Below the pieces are notes generated by a model, which saw only the letters and a list, made by a program, of their open reading frames with translations, searched no databases and was not told the DNA's origin. From Penelope pileata (lineage: Eukaryota; Chordata; Aves; Galliformes; Cracidae), in assembly GCA_013396635.1 (NCBI GenBank), contig WBMW01000795.1:1-64000 (forward strand): a stretch of DNA of 64,000 bases. Reading direction: 5' to 3'. Shown piece after piece: positions 37,029 through 51,600 of the stretch; position 1 is the first letter of the stretch; each line of letters starts with the position of its first letter. Made by a program: the position numbers and the translations under genes.

Positions 37029-40000
37029 ACGAGTTTATTTATTCACTTAATAAATTTAGCTTGCAGTTTTAGAAGTGAGTTATGGTAATATGTCTTTGAG
37101 ATGTTCTTATAGTGAACTCCCAGTCCTTTGTCCCTTTTTAATGGAAAAGTGAAAGCTTTTATTATTGAGTGGTTGGTTATTTTGGGGTGTGTTTTTTTGT
37201 TTTTGTAGGGGGTGGGGGTGGGAGGAAGAGGTTAGTGCTGATAGTAGTTTTTGTTTCGAAAATATGAGGGAAGGCAGAGAATACAAGGCTATTGTACTTT
37301 ATTTTCTTCTTTTTAGCCATTTTCCTCTAGCGTTAATGGCAATGAATTCTATATGCTTTAGCACTTCACGTTTCTCTCATCCACCTATCCAGCCCGTGAT
37401 TATTCACTTTCCACCTTTCTGTTGTATCTAGATTTCAATTTCCAGTTACATATCTGATCCTGAACATAGGAATTGAAATGTGTCTTTGAATGTGGGCTGC
37501 TGTGAATCAAAGGAAGTTTGTATTTCTATCCCATGAGCATCAGTATTTGCTCTTAGACCCCTTGTATTCATTCTTTGTTACAGGTTTTCCAAAGTGCCTT
37601 AGCAATACATTCAATTTTAAAGTTATGTTTTTCTTTACTTTATATAGTTTTATCCTCTGCTAAGACAGCAGAAGAAACACTGCTATTGAAGAGAGGTGGT
37701 GGGTGAGGTGGGAAGGACAGGGCACTGTTCTCTTCTGTTTTGCTAATCAACTTCTAATGCAAAAGAAACAAGGAAACTAATGTCTTCAAAATAAACCCAC
37801 TTAAAATAGCAACTATTGATCGACTATTTCACTTTATTGCTCAATTAGAGAATCTTAATTTGTGCCTGATTTTTAAAGAATGTGTTCGCCACTTTTTGAA
37901 AATAGAAAGCTTCCCTGTTACAACTTCTGTGTTTTCGGTAATGTGATTTTTATGATTCTTATCCTCTGCTTTAAGCTAAGTATAACCAGAATGAAACCGT
38001 ATGCTTGCCTTAAAATCTGACATAAGCTTGTCAAACACCTTGTGCTTTGCAGCGGCCATAGGATCCTAGGTGTAGCCAAACTTGCAATTTGTAGGGTGTG
38101 ACATTAGTGGGTTAGAATGTTACCAGGTCTGATCCATTTGTTTTGAAATATTATTTGGAAACAACATCTCATTATATTTGGACTTACTAGAAAACTCAGT
38201 ATTTGGAGGATGTTGTATTTCTTTGGCAGAATTTTCATCTGATGCTGAAAATTAATTACTAGTTATTATTAATATTCGAAAACGTTTGGCAATCCCTCTT
38301 TCAGCATGCAAGCCTTAGGTCATGAATTGTTCAGGAAATTACATACGTTCTCCAAAGGTAGAGACTGCATTACTGTGATTGTTCTTGAGAGGTATTATCC
38401 TTTATTTCCTCTTAGGAAAAAGGTACTTTATAATGGTTCAAATTTTACTTTTGTTTTGTTTCTGTGTGTATATAATGAAGAACTTTGTTTCAGCATACTT
38501 CTGAAAAGCCATTGGTTTTGCTAGTTGTAGCAGTAAAATCTTTGTTTCAAGTTAATAAGTTCCAAAAATCCATCTGTTGCTTTTCTAAATAACTCAGTTC
38601 AGGCAGTTGAAGGAAAATCATAAAGATAACTAGTTTGTTTTTCCAGAAGTTCCTATTGATGCACTGCAATTTCCACAGAAAATAAGGACTGACACAAGGA
38701 TATCGAATAACATTTAGGTTCAATTATCTCAAGGAACTAACAATGTGGGTTGATTGAAAGAGAACAGATTAAATTATTGCAAATGTGACACTGGTAGTAA
38801 ATGAGTGCAGTCATTTCTGTATGAGAAGCTTGTATTTTGAAAGACAAATCTTGATCATCGTACCAAGATGTGAAAATATACAAAATCAAATAACGCCTCA
38901 GTCATATTGCCTTTTGTCAAAAATGAAGTTTTATCCAGTGTTATAGAAGTAAATTAGTTGGTGTAATCAGCTTCCAAGTAACAAATAAAGAGTGGCTGGA
39001 AAATCAGCAGTAATGCATTGTAAGATATGAAAAAATGTTGCACTAACATGTCTGAGAATTTTAAATGCTCTGATATTTAGAGGTTTCTATGGAGAAGATT
39101 TTTTACTTGTTTCAATGCCAAAGAGCTAGAGTGCTTACAAAACTTTCTGACAGCAATGTGATCTATGTCACCTGAAAAGGTCCCTGCGTTCTGTAATGCA
39201 AGTAATGTGGGATTTGCCTTGTGAGCACTTGAGACAGCCTAACTCAGAAGAGCAAGGAAATAAAATCAGTTGAGATACCTCCTGAGTTTTATTTTTCAGA
39301 AGTGTGGAGGAACATCCATTGTATGAATATAATTAGAGTGACATGTCTTTAGGCTTCCAAAAATACCTTTGAGTTCCTGTATGCATTTTTATGTTGTAAT
39401 ATTTTTCCTCGAGTACTGGTGAGTTCTTTCCTTGAAAGCAAACAAGGTTTAAATTACTTCTAATAATTTTACCTTATTTTATTGCTGTATATTGATTGCA
39501 AACGTTGCTTTATATATAGATGGCTTGAGGGATTAATGTTCTTCATCTTACCATTGCATCTCTCGCAGGTAGTATTCCCTCATCTTCCCCAACACTTTAG
39601 CAGGGAGAGCAGAAAAGATTGCACAAGTCCTCTTTGCTAACTGCAGTACAAAGCTAGCCATTCACATTAACTTGAATCCCCTTTGTTAATGATTTAATCA
39701 TAGCTGCATGACTTTTTCACTGAAGAAAATGAGCTCTCCTCATTGCATTGGCTGAGATTTTGGGCAGAGAATTGCTGGCTGATGGACAGTAGCTAACTGC
39801 TGGTGTGCTAATAGTTTCAGGGGCAGTATCAAGGTTTTGATTAGCTCTCTCCTTACCTTGGACATATATCTGCAGAAGTATATACTGCATAGAAAGGGAA
39901 ATGTGCCTATTTTTAAATTATGTAACAAAAGATGACGTATGGAATAATATTAAAATTACTTGTGATGAGACTGCGTGGAGTGAGTGGTATGGGCCAGCTG

Positions 40001-43000
40001 GCACAAACAGTACAACTGGAATTATTATACTTCAGTTTTCTATTTCTCAGCTTCATGTTGAACTCATCACTAAAAACAGTGGTATTATTTTTAATGTGAA
40101 GTGGTAGGTAACATTCTTTCACAGCCATCAATGACTATGTTGGGGTTCCATTGTATTCTAAATATTGCAGTGGTGCCAAGTCTCCTATCTTAAAGTAACA
40201 GTGAAGTCTTCCCAAGGGAGCTAGCGTGTTGCTGTGCTCTGCAAAAAACAGAAAGTTGTTGGGCTGGGTGAAGAAATGCCATGATTGTTTAACAGGATCT
40301 GTTGTCTGAGCTGCAGACATCAAGCTCTTACCAACTCCTCTGATTTAGCCTGTAAACCAGCTAGTGCCCTCAAACTGCTCAAAGTTAATTAGTGTTTGTA
40401 ATTTTTCTACTGCTAGTTTAAAAATGAGTATGCGCTGCTTAGAAACAATTAACTATGTAATATCAAGCTTTATTACTTTCATTTCTGTAGCATGTAGGAG
40501 ATGATTTGGCTTTCTCTTGAGCTGAGTTGTGTCACGTCATAAAGGTCTATAGCAGTACTAATTTGCTTGAAATGAGGTTGAATTTATCACAGCCAGCACA
40601 GACTGGTATGTTTTTTCTTTCTAATCTTACAAACACAAAAGACAATAAAAATTACTTTATCCCTCTGTTCTCATTGTTCACCACTCCTCCCAAACTCATA
40701 TGAAAAGAAATCTTGCAGAATACATTCAAAATTTACATCAGTAATGTAATGTAATCTGTATATTCTATTCTTATATACACTGTGCCAAAAACGTGAGGGC
40801 GCGTGAGCGTCTTGTGTATTTTGTTTACTTTATTTACCTATAAGAGAAGCTATAATAGCTTTCTTTCAGATCCTCCACATTTTAATACTTGGTGTGGTAC
40901 AAAGAGTATAGATGAAAGGGAGTCTTCTCCGTGTCTAAGTGAGCAGTCTGACAGCTACTGTTGTTCAGCCATCTAACCCACTTCCCCTTCTCACTGCAGG
41001 CATTAACCTTATAAGCCCGAAGTATTTAGAAGTTAATGGCCTGTTATACAAATCTAAGTGTTCACAGTGATGGGATATTAAGTTATTAAATGTACTTTGC
41101 TATATAACTAGACCTCAAGTTGTGCTCATAAATAACCACACAATTTGTTAGTTTAAATTGAGTGCATCTATTTTTCTACCTCTTCAGTCCTTGTTATGTT
41201 GGGAATAGTATTGAAATGTGAATCTGGTAAACATCAGCATAAATCTTTTACCTTCGCTGAGATACAGAAAGAACTGCAGATCATCAATTTTCTCTCTTGA
41301 AGATAGGAATTTCAAAATTAACAGATTAAAGAAGATATATTCAATAACAGTATGTTCTGTCAGGACCCTTCCACAGCCCTGTCAAGCCTCAGCAAATTTC
41401 ATTGTGTGTTTTGAAATTTTCAAAGAGTTAAATTTGAATTGAAGCTAATGTTACTGACAAGAGGAAAATAGAAGCAATTGGTTTGCACTAAACAAGTTTG
41501 AATGGTTGTTAATGTGAATGACTTTCAGGCAGTGAATGTCAGAGAACAGTAGATTACTTTCTTTACCTCGGGCATTTTAAACCATCTCCTGTGGTAGGCC
41601 TGACATTATTTTTTTTCTCTTGAACACGGGAAGCAAAGTAATTGCAGTCTGGTAATTTCAGCCCATGGCTGATGAAGATAAATCATAACGAGCTACTGGA
41701 ATACACACTGACAATCCACATAGGGCTACTAGCACATGAACTCTTACTAATGCATTATTCAAATTTTGTTTCTTTCTGATTCATATTCTAGAAGGCCCCT
41801 GAAACTGTTAATTATGAAGCCAACCAACATTTGTTAATCTGAAAAAATTTCACTCTGTAAACCAATTGCTTCAAAATGCCCCAGCTTTGTTTCCCAAACT
41901 CTAGCACCCAGGTGCTGCGCCTGTACCCTGGTGCAGGTGTGGCTCATTTGTCTTAAGGGAACAATAGCTCATTTTGTTACTTCTGAGTGAGGTACCCTCC
42001 ATCTGAAATAGGTAACTGCTTCTCTTGGCAGACACTCGGGTTCCATTCCTGAGTTCCTTTCCATTAAGGTGGAGCTGTATGCCTGTGAAAACTCATCCCA
42101 ACCAGTTGCTTTGGCAGTGGTTCAGCTGAAAGCCAGCCTTGAAGCCTCATGGGCTCTTAGCTGGCTCCTTGTCCTTCCTTGAGGTTAATACTTGACTCAG
42201 GGGAAGAAATGGGAAACTGGAGCAGAAACATGGCAATGCAGTTGTAGGTTGGGCTGCGCTGCCAGGTAGTTGCACCCTTTGTTACTCTGAGCCTTTCCAA
42301 CCTTTCCTTTCTGCTGATGCTCTCCTAGCCTTGATCTTCTCCAGGCACCTGCCTTTTTGCTGGTCTGGCAATCTTCAGTAACGGGATCTTTAACCATAGA
42401 TGATAGCTCTGGCAGCGTCCTCTGGAAAGGAAAAGCAGATAGAACCCAAACAGCTTTTGTATGTAACAATCTGGGGCCCCTTTCAGCTGGTAAAAGGAGG
42501 TACCCTGGGTGGTTCTGCTTCATCAGGTGAAGGGAAGACAGGGAGACCAAGGGAAATGTCATTTTCTCTTTGGCTACGCCATCTCTTGTCCTTGAATTTA
42601 GGCAACAATGTTGTTTTCGTCCCATAGCAAATTACCCAGTAGGCAGATTGACTCATTTCTGCAGTCTCAATTGCACTCATAGTAGTGCTTGATGAAATTG
42701 TTTATGCAAATAGTGTATTAACTGAAAGACACAGTGCTGTATTGATCAAAGCTATTTCCTTGTTTTGATGCAATTCATCCAGTAGTTTCAGCTGAGAAAA
42801 AAATGTTGAGAGCCTAAATATTTAATTTCAATGGTTTCATAATGAAATGGCTCCACTACTTTTATTTTTAAACAATGTTTTGTTTTGAAATTGAGTTAAG
42901 CTAATTTTTTTTTAAGTTTAAAAACTACCTGGCAACAAACATATTGTGTGACATCTGGAGAAAAACTTTTAAAACTTTTTGGCTTTATTGAAACTAGCTT

Positions 43001-44144
43001 GAAATTGGCTTTTTTTTTTTCTCCTTACTTTTGAGCTGAAAACACCTCACAGCTCTATCTGTGAGCATTCCTTGGGGTTATACACAGAACTGTTTCATTA
43101 TACATCTCAGTACCTTGTTTCTTTTCAGTTTGTTTCACAGCCAAGGAGTAGCTTACTGCCATTCATAATTTTCAGGGGACCTGAAAACACAATGAAAAAG
43201 AGAATGAGTGCTTTTGTCCAGGGAGAAGCCTTCTCTGATTGAGGACCAAACCTTTCCGTGTTTCTGATTGAAGATTTTTCATTGTCACCTGTTACCAAAA
43301 GCCCTAACTATATTCAAAGAGGATGTTTATGTGGAAAAATCCTTGAGGATGAAGCCCCTTCCTTTGAAAGGAAAGGGGGAAGTTACCTACTGTGTTTTGC
43401 AAAAATACGAGAAATGATTCACAAGTCTGCAGGCTTCCCCAGCCTGGACCACCAAATTCAGTGTTTCACTGGTGCCTCATTAAGTTTGCTGTGAGCCCTG
43501 TGGGGTTTATTCTCCCTAGGGAAACATGCTGGTGGAGAGCAACTCTCCTGGATCATTGGTTCTTCTCTGACACCTCTGTTTTATGGCTAGGAAGTTGTGG
43601 TTTGGCTTTGAACTCTTGAGCTTGTCTGGAAAATGATACAGAAATAACAAGTATTTGCTGCTTTTGTGGCTGTTAGATCCAGAGGGCTGTTTGCATGTAC
43701 ACAAACTTGGATGTTGAGGCTAGTCATTTTAAGAGGAAGACCCTGGTACAGCAGTAGGGAAATTTTCAGGACTCTTAATGTTTAAAAGGCCTCTCGGTGC
43801 CAGAGGTGGTTATGTCCCTGGGGAAAAGCATGTGCAGACCTGAGCATCCAATCACCTGGAAAATTGGCTCATTTTTCTCATAGCTCTACATATGAAAACA
43901 TTCTTTCAGTTGCAGAGATGTTGTTCAGGCCAGGACATGGAGGTGATCCAGCAGTGATCTCTGACAACCAAACCAGTGCTTTTCTGATAGGATAAAGTTG
44001 GTGCTAGCAGATATAGTTAATATCATTTTATGAACTGGTAGCTTCATGTGATATTCCTTTGAGGATGTTTTATTATTCCAGTATGTATTGCCTGGGAAAT
44101 TAGTTAAGGGGCATTGACCAAAAGGGAGTTTGTTCTTAAAGTTG

Positions 44145-44671
44145 TTCTGCACTGGTGTGGCCTTACCTCAAGCACTGTGTGTGGTTTTGGGTACCACAAT
44201 ATAAGAAGAACATAAAACTATTAGAAAGTGTCCAAAGGAGAACTATTGAGGATAGTGAAGGGTCCAGAGAGCAAGATGTATGAGGAGGGGCTGAGGTCCC
44301 TTGGTTTGCTCAGCCCAGAGCAGAGGAGGCTGAGGGGAGGCCTCATGCTGGCCTACAGCTTCTTCATGAGGGGAGCAGAGGGGCAGCGCTGAGCTCTGCT
44401 CTCTGGTGACCGTGACAGGACCCAAGGGAGTGGCATGGAGCTGTGTCAGAGGTGGGTCAGGTTGCAGGTTAGGAAAAGGCTCTTCACCAGAGCGTGGTCA
44501 GGCACTGGCACAGGCTGCCCGGAGCAGTGGTCATGGCCCCAAGCTGCCAGAGTTCAAGTGCTTGGAGAGCACTCTCAGACATGGGTTTTGACTGTTGGAT
44601 GGTGCTGTGTGGAGCCAGGAGTTGGACTTGATGGGACCCTTCCAACTCAGGAGATTCTATGATTCTATGAA
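44145..44671 (+). mobile_element. CR1 LINE, 5'-truncated, 3' end intact (plus strand)
   Basis: The copy opens in late ORF2 (CTGCACTGGTGTGGCCTTAC, TATAAGAAGAACATAAAACT, GTGTCCAAAGGAGAACTA). It continues with GGCTGAGGTCCCTTGG and GCCCAGAGCAGAGGAGGCTG and ends with TTGGACTTGATGGGACCCTT and the CR1 tail GATTCTATGATTCTATGA. It is the only young CR1 in the window on the same strand as PTPRK and the longest one. The reading frame is not maintained, so it is a dead copy. Confidence 0.94.
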
Positions 44672-45593
44672 CGTTTCCATCTTTTCTTCTGGAATAGTTC
44701 TTAAGACTATCCATAATATTATGATTTATACCTTTTGGTTAAATCATTTTGTTTGAAGTCTTAGAGCTTTAAATTGCTGTGCGGGACTGCTGCTTGCTAG
44801 AAAGACGCCATATTTTTACGTGCAAGTATTTTGATGACTGCTAAATGAAGTTATGTCCACCAAAAACATGGAAAGCCCATTTTCAAAACAGTAGTCATCA
44901 GAAAGGAAAATATCAAATCTACTTTTGCCTAGTGGCTTCATTATTCAGAATTTGTCACTATATCATATTGACTAGAAATCAATATTTTAAACAGTATGTA
45001 CGCTTTTATTGACTGCTTTTTGAGAGACTGAGAGGTTCTAAAGACTTTTTTCTTTTAAAGTTCTTTCTGATATATTACTTCCAAAGTGATTTGTTATATG
45101 ATATATTTGTTATCTTTTTATATGGGGAGGCATGCATTGATGCAAATTGTAATGCTGGTTTCATGTATTAAGAGCCACTTTTTTTTGTGCTTAGTCAAAC
45201 ACTTTAATGCTTGAGAATAATATGACATTGAAAACCAAAACAAACAAAAAGAGAAGCTAGAGAAGGAAGCAATATTTAACAAACAAGTCATGTGTCTCCT
45301 GTCAATTCAGTAAGTAATTGATTTTTCTAATGGTTGGTACTAAGCTAAATAATTATAATATATAATATCCTAATTGCTTACTGGGATATCATTTCAAACA
45401 AACATTAAAATATTAAAATGCTTCCTGCTATTATCATAAGACATGTTAATATCTAGTAGGCATATGCGGAGAAGTGGTGTGAGTGAAAACAAAATTTGTT
45501 TGCTTGCGTTTGTGTACAAACTGTGAATTTCTAGTATCTCCCATACTTATTGTTAGCTTTCAAAAGGACACTTTTATCATAAGACCTACTGTT

Positions 45594-45605
45594 CACACAC
45601 ACACA
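45594..45605. repeat. Short (CA)n tract
   Basis: About six CA units precede AAAAAAGAGC. Confidence 0.8.
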
Positions 45606-48600
45606 AAAAAGAGCAAAATCACAAGTTGATTAGATTGCCATAGTCTTTGGTTTTTATCCTGTTACTCCAAAATACTGTGTCTGAATAAGGGAACTTGCGG
45701 GACTCTTGTTTTCTTTTTGTTTTGTTTTTGTTTTTGAGTAACCTCCTTTCTTCTACTGTATAAATTTAGCAGTGAAGTGAAAATCTTTTGTTTGATCTCT
45801 CAATCTATTGCCATGGGAAGTGAAGGGTATTCCAGAAATTCTTGCTTTCTGCACTCGTTGACTGATTCAAAAGGGAGAAAATGTGAAAAAGAAACATTTT
45901 GCTTGGTGGTTCATCTTTGATAAAGCAGAGGGAAAAGAAAAGAGACTGTCAACAGTGATTATTAGTGCTATATGCAATACCAACTCTTAAGTATTTGAAT
46001 TATATTTTAATATGACCTGATAGTAGATTTCAGTGCTAACTGTGCGTTCATTTTTTTGCTGCATGATTAACCACTGCTAGTGCACAAGTCAGCATGTGAG
46101 TTAGCAAAAATATTAATGATTTGTAATAAAGTTTGTCTTTTAAGATAACTAGTTAGAACTAGTAATGTTGTGTGGCATCTAACATTGGACAGGGCTTCAG
46201 TTAAATATCAGCATTAAACAAAATGTATTTTTCCCCAGTTCCTTGTTAATTTCTGGATACAAAGGTAAGTCATGAATTTAATGTTAGAAATAGCAGGATT
46301 TGGATCTTAAAAGCCCAGCACAGGGAAAAGCAAACAGAAATGGGGATGACTAAGAGAGCTTTCAAGCACTTCATTCTAATTTCAATGAAGACCAACACTA
46401 AGAAAATGATTGTAAGGAAGCCTTGAAATTATGGTTTAGAAATTTCCACATTGTAGAAATATGAAGTAACTGCACTTGCACAGGACATGCTCTCCAGAAG
46501 AGAACTCAATATTGAAGGTAAAACCATGGAGAATTTGGCTGTGCTCACCTGTGCACACAATTTTTTCTTGACTATAGGGAGTTATTACGATCTGGAAAAG
46601 AATTTTGACTAGAAACCACAGACCATGGTCAAAATTACTCAGGTGAACTATTAACCCCAAATAAAGCATCAAGCATGTCAAATAAAATGCGATGCTACAA
46701 GCAGACCAAAGCTTGTGAAGAATAAAGCTCTGGTTGTGAGTGCAAGAGAAAATCTAAATCTGAAAATTCTTGACAAATGCAGGTAAAAGCCCGTGAGTAC
46801 AATGCCCAGAAATAGCAAGGACAATGGTGTGTGAGATGCATTAACTGCAAATGGAATTGTAAACTAGAACTGTGGTTGCAAAGCTATTCTGAAACATTTG
46901 TCCAATGTATCTTTGGAGCAGTGGTGGGATGCTTCAAAGAGCACTCCAGACTTCAAGAACAAAACAGAAGAGGGAAATAAGACTGTATATGCATATGTGC
47001 TGCCTCATGCATGGACTAGCAAACAAGAAAAGTTAAAAAGAGTAGCAAGAGTAGGAAAGGTTAGCCTACTTTGCATTTGGAAATGAGCAAGAATCTTAGC
47101 AGCACCAGTGTGCAAAGCACTCTGTCCCCTATCTCCTCTCTGCAAGAGCTTAAGGATTCTTCAGGTAATCTAATTTGAAACCCTCTGTTCTTAGTCTCAA
47201 GCATTTGATAAATGAAAATTGAAGTCTGAATCTAAACGAAACAAACAGCTGCTATCTGAATAAGTTTGGGAAGAGGTAGCCAAAGCTACCATTTCCCTCA
47301 AATACTTGCTGATCATTTACTCTTGCCATGTCATCATTTAGGAATTTCCAGGATAATCTATTGTGGTAAGATGCTCAGGGAGTAATGGCCTCAAAAGATG
47401 CATGTTGAAACTAAGTACTGCCTTCTGCATAGCTACCTTGACTGGGATATTGGTAGTGTGTGGAAGAAATCTGGGAGATGATTTTCTGGCAGCACCTGTT
47501 CCTGAGCAAGCAGTGTGTGGCATTCCCAAGCTGACTTTGTTCAGTAAGCAACTTTATTCCTAGGTAATGGCTGTCTTATACTGTTTATGGCGTTTCTTTC
47601 CCTCACTGTTCTTTTTTTTTCACTGTGTGTATCTTTTGCTATCCAACCGGGGAATTGTTGTGAATAAAGGGTCATAAGAGAAGAGAACCTGTGTGCTCTG
47701 CCCACAAGTGATGCTCAGTGTAAATGAAGAGAGATAATAGAAAACTATCTTCTGTCCTGAAAAGTTACTGTGAATGACTCATGGATGGAGGCACAACTGG
47801 TATTAGAAAGAGAATTTTGTGACAGTGACTCATCATCTTTTCTTTGTAGGAAGACAGAGGTGCTACACAGAATACTGAGGCTTCCTCAGATTTCTTCTGC
47901 ATTTTTTCTTGTTTGGTGCTAAAAGTCAGGAGGACTGGAGCATAATCTTTTTGTAAACTGTCCTTATTATGCCCTAAGAACTATTTTTGATGATGCTGTT
48001 TCTTCTTCTTTCTAAAAGAGACTACATAATGTTTCAGAGTCGTACCCTTTCTGTCCACTTTGAGGACTCAGAAATACATGGAAAACTTGCAAGATCATGG
48101 ACGCTACAGTGTTAGAAGTCTGCTTCTTTTGTTTCTTAATCCTAAGTATGCATTTCCTGCGCCCCTTCCTTATTCAGCAAAGATATGCAAAGGCTAAATG
48201 CAATGGAAATTGAGCTTAGAGCAGGTTTCTAACATACAAACACGTGTTTATAATAGAACTTGTCATGTGAATGTTATCTTTCATCCAGAGATCACAATGC
48301 ATTTGGAATTGCAACCAAGCGTGGCTGGACTGTGGGACTCATAGTTTTTGTCTGTCTTCTCTCTTCATGAAAAAATCCTCATCATTTGGATTGCTTTTGA
48401 TCAGAAGAGATGTGTGAAAATGTTCATTTTTTTAGGGGAAAAAGGACACTCGTGAAAGTTAGTGACTACATCACTTGAATTTAAAGAAAAAAGTGAAGGA
48501 ATTTCACCTGCTGCAATACACATACATCAGCCCAACACAGAATCTGCTTTCTTTTCGTAGTCCTGCCAACGTTAGGCACCTTGTATGCTTCATATGAAGC

Positions 48601-51600
48601 ACGTGTTTGCATGTGAACATTTTTTTTGGGGGGAGTAGCAGTAGAAAGCTGTCATTTTTGCATCATTTAAAAACAGTATGCCACTATTAGAACTGCTGTA
48701 TAGCTAACAGGTACTCTGTATTGTTTACAAAACATCAGGTACTGGAAGGCACATTGAGGAACAGGGGGCTTGCTTTTGTCTAGCTTTACATTGTTGGTTC
48801 TGAGGTTCACTTGTGAAACTGAGAAGTTTACTAGTAAAGTAGCACAGTATACTTGGCACGTATCTTTTTATTGTTTTGAAGGCTACCAGTCTTGAATTGA
48901 GTGAAGTACTACTTGTGGGTGAGTTTCTGGCTCATGTATATGGTTTTCTAAAGGGGTTTTTCGATTTCTGAATCTACATCTGCTGTTCCCTTAGTTGAGT
49001 CTTCTGAAGTTTCGTAGCTTTTCAGTTTCCTACAGTTGCCCTAGATGGAGATTTTATTTGAATGGTCTGCAATGTTTCACCTCCCCATGTAGTTGCTCCA
49101 GAAATCTTTGACGTTCGGCAGGGAGGAGGAAAAGAACAACTTGGCCTGTGCATAAGCCCTGATCAAAGGCAGGGCACCAGCTCAGGGATGTGTGCGCCCA
49201 TCCAAGCAGAACTGCCCCGCTTTTGAGATCTGCCAGAGCTTGTCCCTCCTTGCAGGGAGAGCAGGGACTGCCTATGCTGTGTTTTTGCTGGCAGACAGAT
49301 TACATTTTGTGAAACTGCATTGTGGTTATTAGCATGTACTGGGACTAATTATAGTGGGGCTAAGAATTAATATTTTTAAGTTGTCAAGAGAGTCCATTTT
49401 TTGGCACTCATCGCTATATATTTGATAGGAATGCTGCCTCTGCTAAAGGAGGTCGGACTTCAGAGCTGCCTGTACACAGTGTATATTGGTGTAAGTTGCT
49501 GAAGAAATGACCAGAAGAAAATTATATCCATTATCATATATTGCAGTTACATCTTAAATGATTATTCCCTGACACAGTGACCCAAGCATTTTCATACACA
49601 TCTGCAGCATTTTGATGGCATTGTGTTTTTCATGAGAAAACATTTCTCAGGCCAAGTACTTAGGGGCCAACCTGTGATTGAAATGCATCCTAGCTGGTGG
49701 CCTGTGAAAGTATTGTTTATTTCTAGAGACTTTTCAGCCCATGTTGTGCAATATTGGTAATGCAGGCTGTGACATGATTGAGTGCCAAAGTAATTCTTGC
49801 ACATTTACTCCATAAGGTACACTAGTATGAAGCTTTTTTGCAAACTCTTTTGTAATTGCAAGCTGTTATTCCTGTCAGACAATGGCCATGAAGCATATCT
49901 TTAAGCTTGGAAGCCAGTCTAGAAACAGTAGATAAATTCTGCCAGGGATGGTGGTGGTGAAGAGTAAAACAACAGGGCAGGACAACCAGGCAGGAAGTAA
50001 AACTCATCTTACTTTCAGACCCTTGACAGTATTTGAGTTCGCAAATTTCTGCCCATGAGCACTGAAGCTCTATCTCCATCATCAAAGCTATATGCTCCAT
50101 TCTGAGACAAAAATGAAGCCCTGGATTTTCTCTATAAAATATGCAAAGTTGATGAGGTGCTGTAAGTCAATAAATAGAGAAGTCTTTCTAGTGAGCAAAT
50201 AAACAGTTTTTCAGACGCTGACTGCTCTGCTTTTGGTGTCTGTTATATTTTAAGGAGCCTATCACCTACTGCAGGAACAAGAGGGCAAAGAATACTTTGA
50301 TGCTTTTGACTGAACTGTGATGAAATTTAACCTCTGCACATGGCTGCTTTAGCCAGGAGAGATAGAAGTGAAGATCTCCCAGATTGGATAGGTATTGTGC
50401 TGGATTGTTGAGGGATTTGAACATCACATACGTTGCTGGTTTCAGAATCTTATCTTGGAAGCTCATAAATTGGAAAGCACGAAAATCATCCTTGTGTTCA
50501 GTAGTCACGCACATCTGAACAGAAGTTAATTGAAGGACCAATGCACAGAAGGCAGCCTGACACTGAAGCTTCATAGCAAGGTGTTTGGTGTCAATAGTAT
50601 TTAAGGTATTTCTGTGGCTTTGCTGTTCCTGTGTACGCATGTTTCACTTTCCACTGTTCAGCATAAGTGATACCCCACAACTCACATCCACGGATATTCT
50701 GGTGTAATACATGAAATCTTTGCTTGCTGGATTTTGAAAGCCTTATGAGTTCCTTGACCAGGTTTGCAGCACAATATACACGTGGTTATATCAGCACCCC
50801 TGCAGAGGCTGTTTCTGAAATGCAGGAGCCAGGGTGGCAGCTATGTGAGCAGGCAGCGTCTCCTCAGGCTTATGTCAGGTTGAAGGCCCTGGTAGCATTT
50901 CCCCCTCAATGTGGAGAAATGGAACAAGGATGTTTGTATTTTTTGTTTCATTTTGTTCAGAGGTCTCTTATTCTGAGAGGAATGTGGTCTTATTTAAGAG
51001 TACATGTTCAAATGTTGTTATTGCAATATTACTGCTACTTGATCTTGATCTGCTTGGAAATTACTTTGCTTCAGGAACCTGCTAGGGATGTGGAAGCTTA
51101 CAACTAAATTGTAAAATACAGAAAAATAACTTTGCAGTAGAATATAAATTGGTTGAGTTATAATAAACAATTGATGCTCACTTGGAACAAATGAAACTCA
51201 AGGGCATAGCTCAGAACACATTTTAAAAAGAAAATGTCTTGCTGTTGTTTTCATTGTTTCAGTTGTACCCATGGAGAAAACGCTGTCTTGTTTTCCCATG
51301 CACAGCGTGGTAGGCTGGCCGTCTGCTGGTAGGAGAATCACAAAACAGTTACAGGATGGGACAGAGTGCTTCTCAACCATAAAAACACGTCAGTACTTGT
51401 TTAGTAAATGCTACGGTTTGCTTTCATCATCAATAATACCTAGCTTAGCATAAGGATTACAGGGATCTCACCAGAGAAGACTGCCTTTTGGATAGTCTTC
51501 AAAATTGCCCTTATGCAACAAAAGTAATTAAGGGTTTATAGAATATGATTGGACATAGTTTTATACAACTCTACAGCAGAGAGAATGGATACTGTGCAAG

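Noticed and set aside
42197..42625. 142-codon minus-strand ORF, the longest outside the phosphatase exon
   Set aside because: It has no recognisable domain, its composition is low-information, there is no splice or promoter context, and overlapping frames on the other strand are equally open.
44406..44662. Open frames within the CR1 copy at 44.4-44.7 kb
   Set aside because: They lie in CR1 3' sequence and are not in the ORF2 frame; transposon-derived chance ORFs.
50724..51107. 127-codon plus-strand ORF
   Set aside because: No similarity recognised. The C-terminal half is a hydrophobic translation of T-rich DNA, as expected for chance ORFs here.
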